Part shown: positions 1 through 12,659 of the stretch, in pieces
How the letters are laid out: every line of letters starts with the position of its first letter
Position numbering within the stretch: position 1 is the first letter of the stretch
From: Anaeramoeba flamelloides
Lineage: Eukaryota; Metamonada; Anaeramoebidae
Direction of reading: 5' to 3'
DNA: 64,000 bases
Assembly: GCA_027625915.1 (NCBI GenBank)
Contig: JANTQA010000032.1
Span: 15,330,001 to 15,394,000 of the forward strand
Position numbers and translations under genes: made by a program
Notes under the pieces: generated by a model
Database searches by the model: none
What the model saw: only the letters and a program-made list of their open reading frames with translations
What the model was told of the DNA's origin: nothing

Positions 1-859
1 TTGTAGTTTTATTTGTTTTTTGTGGTTTATAGTGCTTTTTTCAAGTCAATTTATTAGATTTTTTCCAACATAAACTAAAATATTACAATAAAATACCGAG
101 TCAAGAATAAAAGATAAACCATTGGACAGTTACCAAAGTGCATCAAAACAAAATTCGTAAACATTCTATGCTGACATTTAATTTTAACTTTGAAAAAAAA
201 TATAATAAATTATTTTTCAACAAGTTCTTTAATTATAAAAAGCAAAAAGAAACAATCAAAGTAAACAAAAATTTATTTAATCTTCATTTGGAAAATACCC
301 AAAAATAAAACCTTAGACTTAACGAATGCTACTCCTAAAAGTATTATCTTTTTTTTTTATATATTACGTGAGAACTGAAAATCAATTCTGTAAATAGAAA
401 AAACAATTTCAAAAACCACCATTTTAGAAAAGACAAATTATTATCAACTCTATATTTTTGAAATTTTGATGAAATTAAAGAAATAGGTTTTTTTTCTACT
501 CAAATACATTTCTAAATTCTTTTAAAAACAATTAAATTAAAAACACCCCCCCCTCTTTTCCATCTTTTTTCGCTTACTTTCTTCTTTTTTTCACATATAT
601 TGAAACCGATACCCAAAACTCTAATATTTTTAAAAATAATGTGGAAAATAAATATAATAAGAAGACTTTGATTTTCGAACATTATCAAGTTAAATTTCAA
701 ATTCGGATCAAAGAAAAAGAGTTTTCCAAAATTAGAAATTCCCAAAAAAAAAAAATAAAAAACTAACTTTTAAACAGAAAAAAATTTCTTGACTTGGCAT
801 TTTTTGAAGTTAATAAATGTTTATCTAGTCCTAAAAATAACATTCAATCATCATAAAAT
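1..859. other. Intergenic AT-rich DNA
   Basis: No convincing gene. The longest frames are low-complexity and start at non-ATG codons. A short minus-strand frame near 81-196 (begins MFTNFVLMHFG) is open for about 34 codons but has no other support. Confidence 0.5.
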
Positions 860-1450
860 ATCGAAAATCTTTAACTGGGTACAATTTATACAACAATAAA
901 GTCTATTTGAAATATCTAAACAACATCCCAAAAAATTAGACACAATTTGAAATGAAAATAAAAAAAAAAAAAAAAATGAAATAGTTTGAAAAATCAAAAT
1001 TATTAACAAATTGAATGATAAACTTTAGTATCGCCATTCTTTTAACAGTTTCTTTTTTCAAGTTACGAAATCTGTATGGTTTGATTTAGATATTTTTAAA
1101 CAGTTGATAGAATGTTAGTGTTGAGTATTTTAAATTGGAAAATCACATGTAATTTGTCGATGGTATCTTATCTTTTGATCGATCAACAATTGTTGGTGAA
1201 ATTTCAACAAATTTATCCGTACATTTTTTGTTCCGCTCGTTTCATTATTTTGGACACAGTGATTTTTTTTTTCGTTTTTATATTTTTTTCTTTTATTTGG
1301 ATGAAAATAATTACTAATAAAAACATTAATCATGGGTAAACTTTGTTGTGGTTGATTTTTACGTTTGGAAAAATATAATAAATTGAGTTTTATTTTACCT
1401 GTTTTTGATTTTGGGTGAGTCCAATTTTTTACAATGGGGTTTATATTTAA
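860..1450. repeat. Dispersed repeat family A, copy 1
   Basis: About 430 bp of this segment align with 40840-41230 in the same orientation. Shared landmarks are GGTATCTTATC followed by TTTGATCGATCAA, the stretch TTGTTGGTGAAATTTCAAC, and the end AATGGGGTTTATAT. More diverged members lie at 7690-8185 (same orientation), 48230-48790 and 63460-63740 (inverted). The common terminus GGGGTTTATATA often abuts a TA microsatellite. No coding capacity survives, so it looks like a non-autonomous element. Confidence 0.6.
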
Positions 1451-1821
1451 TAATATATTTAAAATTTATAATAAAAATGAAACAATTAAAAAAATTTTAA
1501 TCTAATTTTTTTCAATTAAAAAACAAAAAAGAAAACTAAATTAATTAATAATTTTGATGATTCTTATTTTTTTTTGTTTATTATTAATAATGTTGATGTT
1601 TTTTGGGTAAATTCTCAGAATACAAGTTAATTATATTACACCCATTAAACAATATCCTAAAAACAGGTAAATTTTACTGTAAAATAACTCTTGAATAAAT
1701 GCAATCCAATCATAAATAATTATAAAAACATTCAAATTGATAGAAACACTTTTTTGATTGTTAATAATAAACAAATTTGTTTATTAGTATGATATTACTT
1801 TAATAAATAATATGGAAATAA

Positions 1822-2203
1822 TTGATCTCAATTTTATATGATATTTTTAACGGTGCGGCATTTAGTGATGCGTATTATTTTCTTTTTGATCGAAAAAAGT
1901 GTTTTCCTAACTTGTTAAATATTGATAAACTTTCAACCAAAAGAAAATTTTATAACTATTTTTTAGTGTTTACAAAATCATTTATGTCTTTATATTTCCA
2001 GTTTAATATTGAACTTGGTTGCATCCTCTTATTCTTCAAAAAAAATGCTATTTTTTTATTCATTTTTTGGAAATATTTCAACTGAAACTATTTTGAAAAT
2101 AAATACCATAGTCATTGATCCAATTGATATTAGTAAGTCAATTAATTTGATAATTTGCAAATTGATTACCATCACTAAAAAGTTAATTGTTTATGAAATG
2201 TAA
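1822..2203 (+). CDS. Possible spliced gene fragment, unknown product
   Basis: Two open frames can be joined: 1822-1898 (contains DIFNGAAFSDAYYFLFDRK) and 2002-2203 (contains NLVASSYSSKKMLFFYSFFG), across a 103-nt intron with donor GTGTTT and acceptor TTTCCAG. Phases agree. The first part has a locally higher GC content and mixed codons, unlike the flanking DNA. No ATG fits the first frame, so a 5' exon would be missing. No family recognised. It may be chance open frames. Confidence 0.25.
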
Positions 2204-2903
2204 AAAAAAACATACCACCTTTTTTTTAAAATATTTTAAGAAAACATATTTTTAAATAAATTCAAAATGCTTTGATTTTCTCAGTATTAAGATTTCACTG
2301 AATTTGATATTACCACTTAGCGAATAGAATTACTTAAAAAGAGAAATTTATATGAAATGTAAAAAAAAAAAAAAATGCCCCACTTTTTTTGGAAATATCT
2401 TATAAATATATTAATTACACTATTTGAAAAAAATATGAAATCAAATAAAATGAAATGAAAAATTAGAAATGGGTTCAAAAAAAATAGCAATTATTCTTAC
2501 AAAACAGTTTGGGGAATTAAATAAACCTTCTATGAAAATGTAACTTTGGGTTCTAGAAAAATACAAAAAAAAAAAAAATTCAATTAAACTCAACCAAAGT
2601 AATTTTTTAAAATTCATTTTATGTACGGATTTAAATATTTTGCTTTATAGTTATGCGAACAAGTTAAATACAATTTATTTTTATCGTTGATAAAACAACC
2701 AAAAAATGTTCATAATTTGAATAATAAAATTAATTTTAAAGGAATTTTTTTTTCTTTGATGAATTTTCAAAAATATAATCAGTAATAAATTGATTTTTTC
2801 TTTTGTTTCTTTTCCGAAATAAAATCCAAAATATACATTTACTTTTTTTTATTAGCATGAGAAAAACATATTAATGATTTGTCTAATGACCAAAAAAGGT
2901 GAT

Positions 2904-5150
2904 CTAATCTGTTCCGCCACCCCATTGAGCTAAATTAATTTCAAGCTCTTTGAGTATTATTCTTGCTGTGTGGTGTTTGGCTTGGTTTTTTGATCCCTTT
3001 TCATTGCCAGTGTATGTCTGTGATAAATGTGGCAGTGTAATATAAGAAATAAAGCCATACGCACCCGCACCAAATTTAACGATAGGCGCCTTAAAGCGTT
3101 TATATTTACAAAATTCGTGAACAATTTGAAAGGGTGTTTTTTTAAATTCTAATACCGATTAGGGAGTAAAACAATACAATGTAAATAAAAAAATAAAAAA
3201 TAAAAAAAAAAAAAAAAATAGTCAGAGTTTTAAGGGAAAAAAACAAAACAAATTTTTTGTTGTTTGAATAAAATAGTTACTCCACTCACTTGTAACGTCG
3301 TCAATTAAAATATTATTCATGTACTTTTGACGTAGAATTTCAAAATGTCGTTTTTTTTTCTTTTTGAAATTTTTCCATCTATCTTCACTTTCTTGATATT
3401 TTTCATTGATTTTTTTTTTTTTTTTGTTTTTTTTGTTTCCATTTTCTCTTAAACCTCTGCCATCTTTTTCACTTTCTTGTTCTTTTTTTGTTTCTATTTC
3501 CCATTTTGTTTCCCAATTTATTTTTCGTTTTCTTTCTTTTTCTCTTTCCCAGTCTATCTCTTGTTCTCCTGTCATTCCACTTCCCCTTCCCCGTCCTTGT
3601 CCCGTTCCCCACCCACCTTTCCATCCACGATCATTTCCCCGTCCATTTCCGCTTTCACCCACAATTTTTTGTCCCATTCTCCATCCACCTTGCCATCCAC
3701 TCTCATTTCCTCTTCCACTTCCTTGTCCCGTTCCCCAACCCCCTACATTTCCGCTTCCTCTTTCACTCCCTTGTCCATTTCCGTTTCTGCTTCCACTTTC
3801 GCTTCTACCGCCCATTCCCCTTCCGCTTCCCCTTCCGCTTCCACTTCCGCTTCCACTTCCGCTTCCACTTCCGCTTCCACTTCCGCTTCCACTTCCGCTT
3901 CCACTTCCGCTTCCACTTCCGCTTCCACTTCCGCTTCCACTTCCGCTTCCGCTTCCGCTTCCACTTCCGCTTCCACTCCCTTGTCCCATTCTCCATCCAC
4001 CTTGCCACCCACTCCTGTTTCCTCTTCCACCCCCTTGTCCCGTTCCCCAACCCCCTACATTTCCACTCCCTTGTCCCATTCTCCATCCGCCTTGCCACCC
4101 ACCACCATTTCCGCTTCCACTTTTCCATCCACTCTCGCTTCCACTTCTGCTTCCACTTCCACTTCCACTCCCTTGTCCCATTCTCCATCCACCTTGCCAT
4201 CCACTCCTGTTTCCTCTTCCCCGTCCTTGTCCCGTTCCCCAACCCCCTACATTTCCACTCCCTTGTCCCATTCCCCATTCGCCTTGCCATCCACTCCCAT
4301 TTCCTCTTCCACCCCCTTGTCCCGTTCCCCAACCCCCTACATTTCCGCTTCCACTTCCGCTTCCACTCCCTTGTCCCATTCTCCATCCACCTTGCCACAC
4401 ACTATCATTTCCTCTTCCGCTTCCTTGTCCCGTTCCAATTCCCCACCCTCTTTCACTTCCGCTTCCACTTCCGCTTTCACTCCCACTTTCCATTCCCGCT
4501 TCCGCTTTCCGTACATTTCCATTTCCACTTTCACTTCCACTTTCACTCCCTTGTCCCATTCTCCATCCGCCTTGCCACCCACCACCATTTCCGCTTCCAC
4601 TTTTCCATCCACTCTCACTCTGTTTTTTTTGAAAACCTAAATAATCATTGTGATCTGATTTTCTTTCTTGTTTGCTTATATTGTGGTTATCATTTCTAAG
4701 GTTTTTTTTTTTGAAATCTATTTGTTTCTGCATTTCGTTTATTTGTTTTTGTAAAAACTCAATTTGATTTAATTCTTTTTCTTCTTTTATTTCTGTTTCT
4801 AATTCTTTTTCTTTATGTTTTTCTTTTTCATTTTTTAATCCTTTTTCAATGTTGAAATTCTTTTTCATTTTGTTGTCCTGGTGTTTCTCATTATCTTTAA
4901 CTTTTTCATTTTCATTTTCCTTTTCCTTTTCCTTTTCTTTTTCCTTTTCTTTTTCCTTTTCTTTTTCTTTTTCTTTTTCTTTTTCTTTTTCTTTTTCTTT
5001 TTCTTTTTGTGTTTTTTTTTCCTCTTCACTTTCGCTTTCATTTTCGTCAATGAATTTAATTTTCTGTTTTATTTCTTTTTGGTTGTTGTCTGTTATTAGT
5101 TGTAACATCTCATCAAGATTAATTCGGAAAAAAATGTTTCTTTTTTGCAT
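2904..5150 (-). CDS. WG/GS-repeat protein with C-terminal dsRNA-binding domain
   Basis: Two exons, 5150-3290 and 3148-2904, joined over a 141-nt intron (donor GTGAGT, acceptor TTAG) give 701 residues. Unspliced, the frame stops at 3222 and the domain is lost. Residues about 45-80 are a Lys-Glu run and 125-150 a likely coiled coil. Residues 178-530 are Gly/Ser/Arg-rich with over twenty Trp in units such as GGWQGGWRMGQG and GGWGTGQG, with a Ser-Gly run near 392-447. Residues about 625-690 fit a dsRNA-binding domain: helix 1 TPFQIVHEFCKYKRFKAP, a GAYG loop where the family has GPxH, and the basic helix GSKNQAKHHTARIILKEL against the family pattern SKKxAKxxAAxxAL. The domain type is well supported. 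RNA silencing or RNP assembly as a role is inference. Any role for the WG repeats, such as Argonaute binding, is untested. Confidence 0.8.
3590..4630 (-). repeat. Minisatellite coding the Trp/Gly/Ser array
   Basis: Imperfect tandem units on the coding strand encode alternating GGWQGGWRMGQG and NVGGWGTGQG blocks, separated by Ser-Gly runs built of 6-bp units (the longest at about 3810-3975). The tract is far more GC-rich than the window. The pure dipeptide run suggests slippage. The block order varies, as expected from unequal exchange. A second microsatellite at about 4915-5010 encodes the Lys-Glu run. Confidence 0.85.
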
Positions 5151-6096
5151 TTTAATTATATCTTCTTGAAAGTGAAACTGTTAGAAATGGTTTCACAATA
5201 AAAATATACTTGGTACATACTGAAATTATTGTTCGAAGAGTTTAGATATTCAAACAGAGAATATAATTTTAAAAAACAACACTTTCTATCAAGAGATCTA
5301 CATCTACAATTGTATTTTTTTTAGTAGAACCGATTAACAATATCAAGGTCTCAAATTTCAACAAAACAGATCTTTTACTTGAGACTTTGGAAGACACACA
5401 GGAGGGCTAGATTTTAAAATCTAACTATTTGTTGCAAAATAAATTGAACAAAATTATCATTCGGCTTTCTGAAAAAAGATTTAAAAATCATACAAAATTT
5501 CAAATATTTAATTCTTAAAACCAGCTTAAATTATTGATTTCCCTTTTAGAATTGAGGGACTTTGATAATTTATTTTAGTTATTTGGGATGTGATTTTGTT
5601 TTTGAAAAGCTGAATGAAAATTTTGATCTTTTAATTTTACAATTAATAGTATTTTGATCCAAATTATTTATCCATTAAAGATTACTCTATCCATCCCAAA
5701 TGTTAAAAATGAATCCCAAAAAAAAATGAAAGGTGAATTAGTTTTGAGATGTTGTAAAAATTACTCTTACAGACTTGGTAAACACATTTTTCAAAATAAA
5801 AACTATATTCTTTTCTTATAGAAGAACTATATATCAACCAATCAAAGAAACCAATAATAAAACCATGTGTAGATATGGCGTTGGTTTCTTAAAGTTCTAT
5901 TATTTAAAAAAAAATTCTAAAAAATAAAGGATCAAATTGAAAAATTTATCTCAAAAAATTGAGTAAATTTTTGATAGGAAATAAGAAAAATAAAAAAAGA
6001 AAAAATTTCACAAAATAATTGAGAAAAATATAAAAAATTATTCAACAAATTTAATTCCATATTTCAAATTTGCTAAAAAATACAAGAAGTTAACCT
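5151..6096. repeat. Intergenic DNA with two diverged repeat copies
   Basis: 5410-5655 aligns with 16130-16370. Both share ATTCNGCTTTC near the left end, AAACCAGC in the middle, and GAATGAAAATTTTGATCTTTT near the right end, and the two ends are inverted repeats of each other. 5805-6060 aligns with 23380-23570 (shared TTGGTTTCTTAAAGT and AATTTATCTCAAAAAA). No gene seen. Confidence 0.5.
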
Positions 6097-6228
6097 TCAT
6101 ACATAATTTGAACTTAGGTAAACTATTGGAAGCGAAATTGATGTTGCCTTAGAATAGGAGAAAAAAAAAACATGGATTTTATATTGATACACTGATGTAA
6201 TTCTTTGTGTTGGTGGCATTTTGATCAT
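6097..6228 (-). CDS. Possible 43-residue small protein
   Basis: An ATG-initiated frame of 43 codons starts MIKMPPTQRITSVYQYK and ends in TGA at 6097. Its composition is unlike the low-complexity frames nearby. An alternative reading uses the TTCTAAG acceptor in the middle and continues in another frame for about 38 codons toward 6027. No homologue recognised. It could be a first exon, a tiny gene, or chance. Confidence 0.25.
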   Translation of the reverse strand: MIKMPPTQRITSVYQYKIHVFFFSYSKATSISLPIVYLSSNYV

Positions 6229-7689
6229 TTTATTCTTGTGTTCAATTTATTATAAAATTCTATTATTTAAAAAATTAGAGTCTATTACTAAGAAGTCTAA
6301 AATGAAAGTATTTTGCTATTGGGTTTAATTCTTAGCAGTGATCCTTTATTCAATTACCTCTAAAAAACCAATTAGTAAAATGTTACTATTTCAATCATAT
6401 CAATAAAAAAATATACGTGTATTAGTAAAAACCATAAATAATTTCAGAAAAAAATCTGCATTTTGAGACAAAAATTTAAAGTTTGAATTATCAATATTCA
6501 GATTTCACAATTGAAAAATTTTTTTCTTACTTTTGTCTTGAAATGTGGTTGTTATGTTTAAAAATTCACTTTTACTAAAAATTTAAATAATTGAATAACT
6601 GATTATTTTTGACTAATGATGTCCTCTAATAGAAATTTTATATATATATTGAAAAGTATTTCATAATATAGTTAATTCCAAACAAAAAAAAAACAAATAC
6701 AATCACTATTCTGATTTTTATGTTGATTATTATAGAGTTGAACTTGATATTTAAAAATACATAAATCTTAACTTTGAGAGCTTTTATAAGGTATTTCCCA
6801 AATATTGGTGTATTTTTTTTTTTTTTTACATTCCTTTAATAATCATCTTTTTTAGATGAGTTATTCATTAATTGATGATACCAAAATAAGTTTTATATTA
6901 ACACTGATTTAATTAATAGATAAGGTATTCATTTCAAAATATGTTCATTGAAATGTTTCTAAAATATGAAAAAAAAAAAATAGTACTTTTTTTCGTAAAA
7001 ACAAGGTACTACCAAATTCAATAAAAAAATAGGAAATAAGAAAATGGTTCAAATGATTTGTTAAACAATAAAATGTAATTATATGCATTCAATTCTATTT
7101 GAAAATTCTTAGGGGTGAAAAAGGTTTTGAAAACTTTTTTCTTCCATCAAAAAGAAAATAATAAACATCAATTTTCATGCATAAAAAATATCAGATAAAA
7201 TCACCTTCAAAAATTTTAATAGATTTTATTTATATAATACAATAATAAGAAACAAATTGAAATATTACTAAGAATCAATAAATGGTTGTGAATGATTTTG
7301 ATTGTTTAAATACTTTTTTAGAGTTTGAGTTTAAAAGAGATATTTAAAAAAAATATTACTTATTTATTAGAAATAGTTTCTATTGGTTTTAAATTAGATG
7401 AATAATAGTAAGATGATTAACCATTTTAAATTTGGAAAAACAATTAAAAAAAAAATTTCCAAAAATGATAATTGTTAATTGTAATCATAAGTAAAAAATA
7501 CAATAATTTAATTGTTCAATAATATTTATAATAGTTTGTTTTCGGGTCATCTATATATTTGAGCAGGTATATATTTTACTTTTAACCCAAATAGACTTTA
7601 ATTTCGGATGAGTATTGCATAAAAAAAAATTCAAAATTTTACATACAGTTAAAACGGTACAAACAATCACAATAATACAATTTCCTTCA
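6229..7689. other. Intergenic AT-rich DNA
   Basis: Nothing gene-like seen. Short homopolymers and diverged repeat fragments only. Confidence 0.4.
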
Positions 7690-8146
7690 AATCTTAAATA
7701 ATTTGATTTTTGTAAAATATGAAAATCATTTTTTCATCTTTTAGTTTTTTGATTTCATTTCATTATTTGAATTAAGTAACTTTTTTCGTTCGATCAATTT
7801 TTTTTTGAATGGCTATATATCCCTTTTAAAGTTGAGTTGTTCCAAATAGAAGAACTCAAATAAAATTGGTTGGTAGTATCTGACTTTTGATTGATCATTT
7901 TTCCTAATAGAATTAAAACAAATTTAACAATGCAAGTTTTTGTACCTATCTCCAAATTTTTGAACATACCGATAATTATTTGTATTGATAATTATTTATT
8001 TTTTGTTTTGTGAGTATTGTAAATTATTAAAAAAATTCTTAAATTTCCAATTATTAAATGATTCTAAATAGGTATTTCTTCCAGAATTGATTGAATAAGA
8101 TTTTTTTTTTCAAAATTAAATTTTGGCGTGTTAAAAAGTTTGAAAT

Positions 8147-8185
<39 letters not shown>
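7690..8185. repeat. Dispersed repeat family A, diverged copy with TA microsatellite
   Basis: Recognised by TGATTGATCATTTTTC in the middle and the end GAAATGGGGTTTATATATAT. It matches 48230-48790 in the opposite orientation. A (TA)n run of about 30 bp sits at the right end (8153-8184). Confidence 0.5.
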
Positions 8186-8188
<3 letters not shown>

Positions 8189-8346
8189 TTTTTTCAGTCA
8201 AAGGGGCCCAGTTTTATTGAAGAAATGGAAGATATTCTAGGGATTTAATTCATTACTCTTATCAAACTAAAATTTTAAATTTTTAGATCAAAATCATTTT
8301 TTTTCATTTTGTATGAATTGTTTTTTTTTTTGTTTTTGACTTTTTG

Positions 8347-8382
<36 letters not shown>

Positions 8383-10493
8383 TTTTTTTTTTAAAAATTA
8401 ACTTTGAAAAAAAAAATGTTTGGAAAACCAAATAAACATTAAGATAAGTTAGGCTTTGTATGTTCTTTTAAAATTCAGACATTACAAGTAAAAAATCGTA
8501 TAATCAAATATTTTTAATTTCCTAAAGAAATTGAGAATTTTGCACGAGACGTTCCAATGAATGTGCCCAAAAAATTTTTTAACATTTTTTTTTTTGAAAT
8601 TTATGGTTTGTTTAGGGTTTTCTTTTATAATTATCAACTCTTATAGGAAGTTTATTATTTATCATATTTCTAAACAATCTAAGTTTGGTTGATTCTTAAA
8701 AATAAGGTGACTTTTACATTTTTGGCTGGGTCACTTTGAGTGAAATGGAGTTTATATATATATATATATATATATATCCCTAAGATCCCCGAATATAGAA
8801 TGCCTTCATTTTTTTTGTATTTGAATTGTAATAGGGGGGGGATATATAATATATAAAAAATTAATATAAGAAGAAAATTTTATAATTAAAATCTGTACAG
8901 TTACCTACATTAAAAAAATAACTGGAAAAAAATTTTCAACAGTGGCAAATTTTTCTTGATTCTTGTGATTTTATTCTTTCATCCAAATTTTTTCAAAATA
9001 TTTTTTTTTTTGTAGAGTTTGTCTAACCATCAAAAACTTCTAATTTTTAATGATTAAAATACATGTAACTTTACTGGGTATTTTTTGGGGTCCTTAACAC
9101 ACCAACATTACCTAAAATACTTTATTAAATAATTTATTCATTATAAAAGTTATGATAAGATCACAGAGAAATTTTGTTTTATCCATTGATTATCCACAAT
9201 AACAATTTATATATCTTTGATTCAAAATAATTTAAAATAAAAAAATTCTATATTAAATTTTAAAAAAAATAATATTTTTTTTCATTGTTAAATTTGGAAA
9301 TTTTTTCTAACCGGAATTCTTTTCAAAATTTATACGATTTAATCAATAGTTCGAGTCATATTAATAATTGATTTTTTATTTAATTTTTACTATATTTTAA
9401 TTTTCAACTTTTTAAAATCTAGATATAAAATAAACAATATTATTAAATAATAAATCAAAGATCAAAACTAATTTTCTAAGATCTGGATTAATTTAGAAAG
9501 GAAAAATTCAAATTTCACAAATATATTATTCAAATTTTTACCCAACCCAAATTCAAAAAAAAAAAAAAAAAAAAAAATGTTGGTTTAGAAGATTATTTTA
9601 TTATCTTTGAATAATATTTAAGAGTTATTTTTTATTTTTATTTAAATTTAGAATTGATTACTTTATCTATTAAAAAAAGTTTATACTTTATTAATTCCAA
9701 TGTAATTAATACAATAATTTTACAATTTATATTTATATATATATATATATTCGAGTATTTTCTATTGTTTTAATAATTTTTTTAGAATATTATTTAAATA
9801 AATTATTAATTTAGGTCAAAAGAAATAAATTTCATTTTTCTTTTGATTGTTATATTTATTTAACATTTATCTCAAAAAAAAAAAACAAACAATTACTCAG
9901 TAATCTTTTTTTTATCATAGAATTAACAACGTATTATAATTTTTATTATTAATAAATCAATAAATTGGGTTTTAATTACAATTTTGTAATAATCTTGATA
10001 ATTTAAAAAATTATTTAAATAGATATCAAAATCTTTATAGAAAGTATAAATATAAATAATTATTATTTTTTTTTCCAAAAATACAATCAAAAAAAAAAAA
10101 AAATACAATAACATAACTACTTTATCTTTAAACCGTTTTGACTTTTTATTTTAATTCAAATTTGGATTAAAGACAAATAAGATTCTAAATATTTTAGTAT
10201 AGGAATATCATTTTAAATCTTTTATTTTAAACTTGATGAAATTTTTGGCCATATCAGGGTGCTTAATGATGTATACATGTGTTAAGATATTCAAAGGTTA
10301 TTTATTATTAAACGTTAATCCCAAAATTTCCCAATGGTTTAATAAGAGAATTGTAAAGTGGGTTAGCTAATAACTTTTGTTACAAAAAAGTGAATAAACT
10401 AATTTATTTGTAGGATTTTGAACTTGATAGAGTTTTTGACAATCAAAGGAATGTCAAGAAAGACTGAAGAAATCAAAAGACAAAGAATAAAGA

Positions 10494-10528
<35 letters not shown>

Positions 10529-10639
10529 ATAATTTTGACAGGCTTTATAATGTTAATGGAAGTTTTTTTGGGTGTTTATTTTAGTATTATTATCAAAAAA
10601 AAATAAATTTCAATTTTTTGGATCCGAATCATTTATTTA
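8186..10639. other. Intergenic AT-rich DNA with microsatellites
   Basis: Contains a long poly-T run (about 8350-8380), TA runs at 8753-8777, 9735-9750 and 10495-10521, and a second GGAGTTTATATA repeat end near 8745. 9240-9500 resembles 18430-18600 in inverted orientation. No supported gene. A 62-codon frame at 10418-10606 is interrupted by the TA run and is probably spurious. Confidence 0.4.
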
Positions 10640-11110
10640 AATTTTAAAAATTTTTGTTTTTATTTTGATTTTCTTTTGTTTTTCTTTTTCTTTTAACTTG
10701 ATGGTTTTAATTTTTTCTTTTTCTTTTTGATACACTTTTTCTTTTTGAAAGATTAAGTGGAAAAAAAAAAGATCTTCGAAAAGACAAATAATCACTAAGA
10801 AAATTGAGACTATGTAATATCTTTTAAGATGAATTTAATTATTGAATAAAATCTTTTTGTAAACCATTCTTCAGTTCAAGTTTAGTAATAAAAAATATCC
10901 GTAATATTCACTTCAAAAAATGTGACCCACTTTTTTTTAGTTTTTTATTTTATTTTTTTTAATTTTTTAAATATCGGTTTTTTAAATATTAGAATGATTT
11001 ATAAGTAAATTTTTATTTTTTTTAATTAACAGTTGTTACAGAATACCAAAGAATATAGTTTTTTTTTTAATTTATTATTTCAGGTTTGTAAAAATTTTTG
11101 AAATGGGGTT
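10640..11110. repeat. Dispersed repeat with GGGGTTTA end (pairs with 45720-46200 inverted)
   Basis: GATCTTCGAAAAGACAAATA and the terminal TTGAAATGGGGTTTA recur in inverted form at 45720-46200. A partial third copy lies at 19400-19580 (TTTAACACTAAGATTTTTTGC). No coding frame. Confidence 0.5.
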
Positions 11111-11591
11111 TATTATTAGTTTCTGGTAGATCTATTCTTCTAAAAAATAATTTAAAATGGGCGATCAAATATGAAAATTTTCAAAAATTAAAGGCAATTG
11201 TTGAGAAAATTTATAATCAAAAAAAAAAAAAAAACACAAAATTCTTAAAAATTGGAAATTAAGAAAAACGATTAACTTATTCATTTCCGTTTTTTAAATC
11301 TTACTCAAAAAATCAAGGGATTTAGCTTCAAATTTTATTTTTCATTTGGTATTTTCTTTTGAATGCTTAATTAGATGTTTAATATAATTAAATTGAAATT
11401 TTTCTTTAAAAGGTATAAAATTTCTAGAAAAATTGGATAATTGTTATTCATAATTTAAAGTTTTCATAAAAAATCAATCAATTAAACTTCAAAATTGATT
11501 TGACCGGATGTATACTTTTGAGTCATGGATTAAATATTCTAATGGAACCTTAAGAACCAATAAAGCTCATGTTTAATTTGAAACATAGATT

Positions 11592-11878
11592 TTAAATTTT
11601 AAAACGAATATTTTGTACTATTCTTATTAAAATGTTTTCTTTTCGATCAAAAAGTATCTGATTATTTTTCAATTTAAAACAAACCAAACAACAATTAACT
11701 TTCAATAAATTTAAAATTTAAAAAAAGTTTGAAACTTTAAATTTCAATTACCTGTTTTTCATTTAATCTTGTAAACCAACTTCAAAAAGCTTTTATTTTT
11801 TTCAACAAGATCCAGTTGTTGCTGATCTACAAGTTTTCTTTGAATAAAAACAAATAAAAATCTTTCTTCAGATCCCAT
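11592..11878 (-). CDS. Small two-exon gene, 55 residues, unknown
   Basis: Exon 1 11878-11777 starts at ATG (MGSEERFLFVFIQRKLVDQQ), then a 119-nt intron (donor GTTTAC, acceptor AATAATCAG), then exon 2 11657-11592 (ILFDRKENILIRIVQNIRFK). Phases agree. The unspliced frame stops at 11759 after 39 residues. The protein is helical and charged, with no membrane span or known motif. The donor is weak, so the exact splice is uncertain. It is divergently placed to the gene starting at 12093, 214 nt away. Confidence 0.4.
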
Positions 11879-12092
11879 AAAAATATTTTAAAAAAAGAAA
11901 GTGAACCAAAAAGATTAAAATATTTTTGTGAATTTTTCATTCAAATAATACAACTTTGGCCATGTTTTTTAAAATTTCCCCAATAGTTTTCTTTTTTGAG
12001 GAATTAGGTCTTGGTGGTTTAATTTAGATACATTAGTATTATTTATAAACCAACCCAAAAAATCTTTCCCAAATAAAAAAAAAAAAAACAAA

Positions 12093-12659
12093 ATGATCTC
12101 AATTCATGTACAAACAAATCAAGAATTTTTAACAGTTTCCCTCATAAAGTGGGACAAAATAACTTTTCCTTGAACTTTTTATAATCCAGAGACAACATGG
12201 AAACAATTTTCGTAACAAAACCAAAAATTATTTTTGAAAAAAGTCTGGATCAAAACCCTCTTTATTAGTTCTCCAAAGTGTCTAATAATTCTATTTTAAG
12301 CCATTGTGGTTCGTAGTTTCGATAACTTGAAGTACGTTCTTTTCGAAAACAGTTGTAAATCTATTTTAAAATATCGCCACTTTTTTTTTCAAAAAATAGT
12401 TTTCAAAAGGAGAAATTATAAACTTTGTTGAAAAAAATTCAGAAAAAATAGAGTCTAAAAAAGTATCACTCTGTTGTAGTCAACCAAGTTCGTTTATCAA
12501 AAAAATTTTTTAATTTTTGTCAATCAAGGAAAAAGTGATTCTACATTTACGAAAATTGTGGAAAAGAAAACAAACATTGACTACAGTAAAATTCAAATAC
12601 TATTTGGAAAAATACGGATAAGATTATCGTTTGAAAAACTTGATATTGATCACCAATAA
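12093..12659 (+). CDS. Four-exon gene model, about 128 residues, unknown
   Basis: Proposed exons 12093-12148, 12190-12242, 12301-12398 and 12480-12659. All junctions are GT-AG and phase-compatible, and the sum is 129 codons. The last exon is the strongest: open for 59 codons after a GTTGTAG acceptor, with mixed composition (ends KIQILFGKIRIRLSFEKLD). The N-terminus MISIHVQTNQEFLTVSLIK and later strands look beta-rich, but I recognise no family. The 41- and 58-nt introns are short and the middle junctions are guesses. Confidence 0.35.

Noticed and set aside
512-745. 77-codon minus-strand frame
   Set aside because: Low complexity with poly-Lys and Gly runs and no splice or neighbour support.
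3406-4699. Long plus-strand frames over the Trp/Gly/Ser repeat (387-408 codons)
   Set aside because: They are mirror readings of the GC-rich tandem repeat: Pro/Leu, Ser/Thr and Phe/His repeats with no domain. The minus-strand frame splices to a dsRBD, so it is the coding one.
10418-10606. 62-codon frame across a TA run
   Set aside because: The middle is Ile-Tyr repeats from the microsatellite. The non-repeat part (MSRKTEEIKRQRIKN) is too short to judge.
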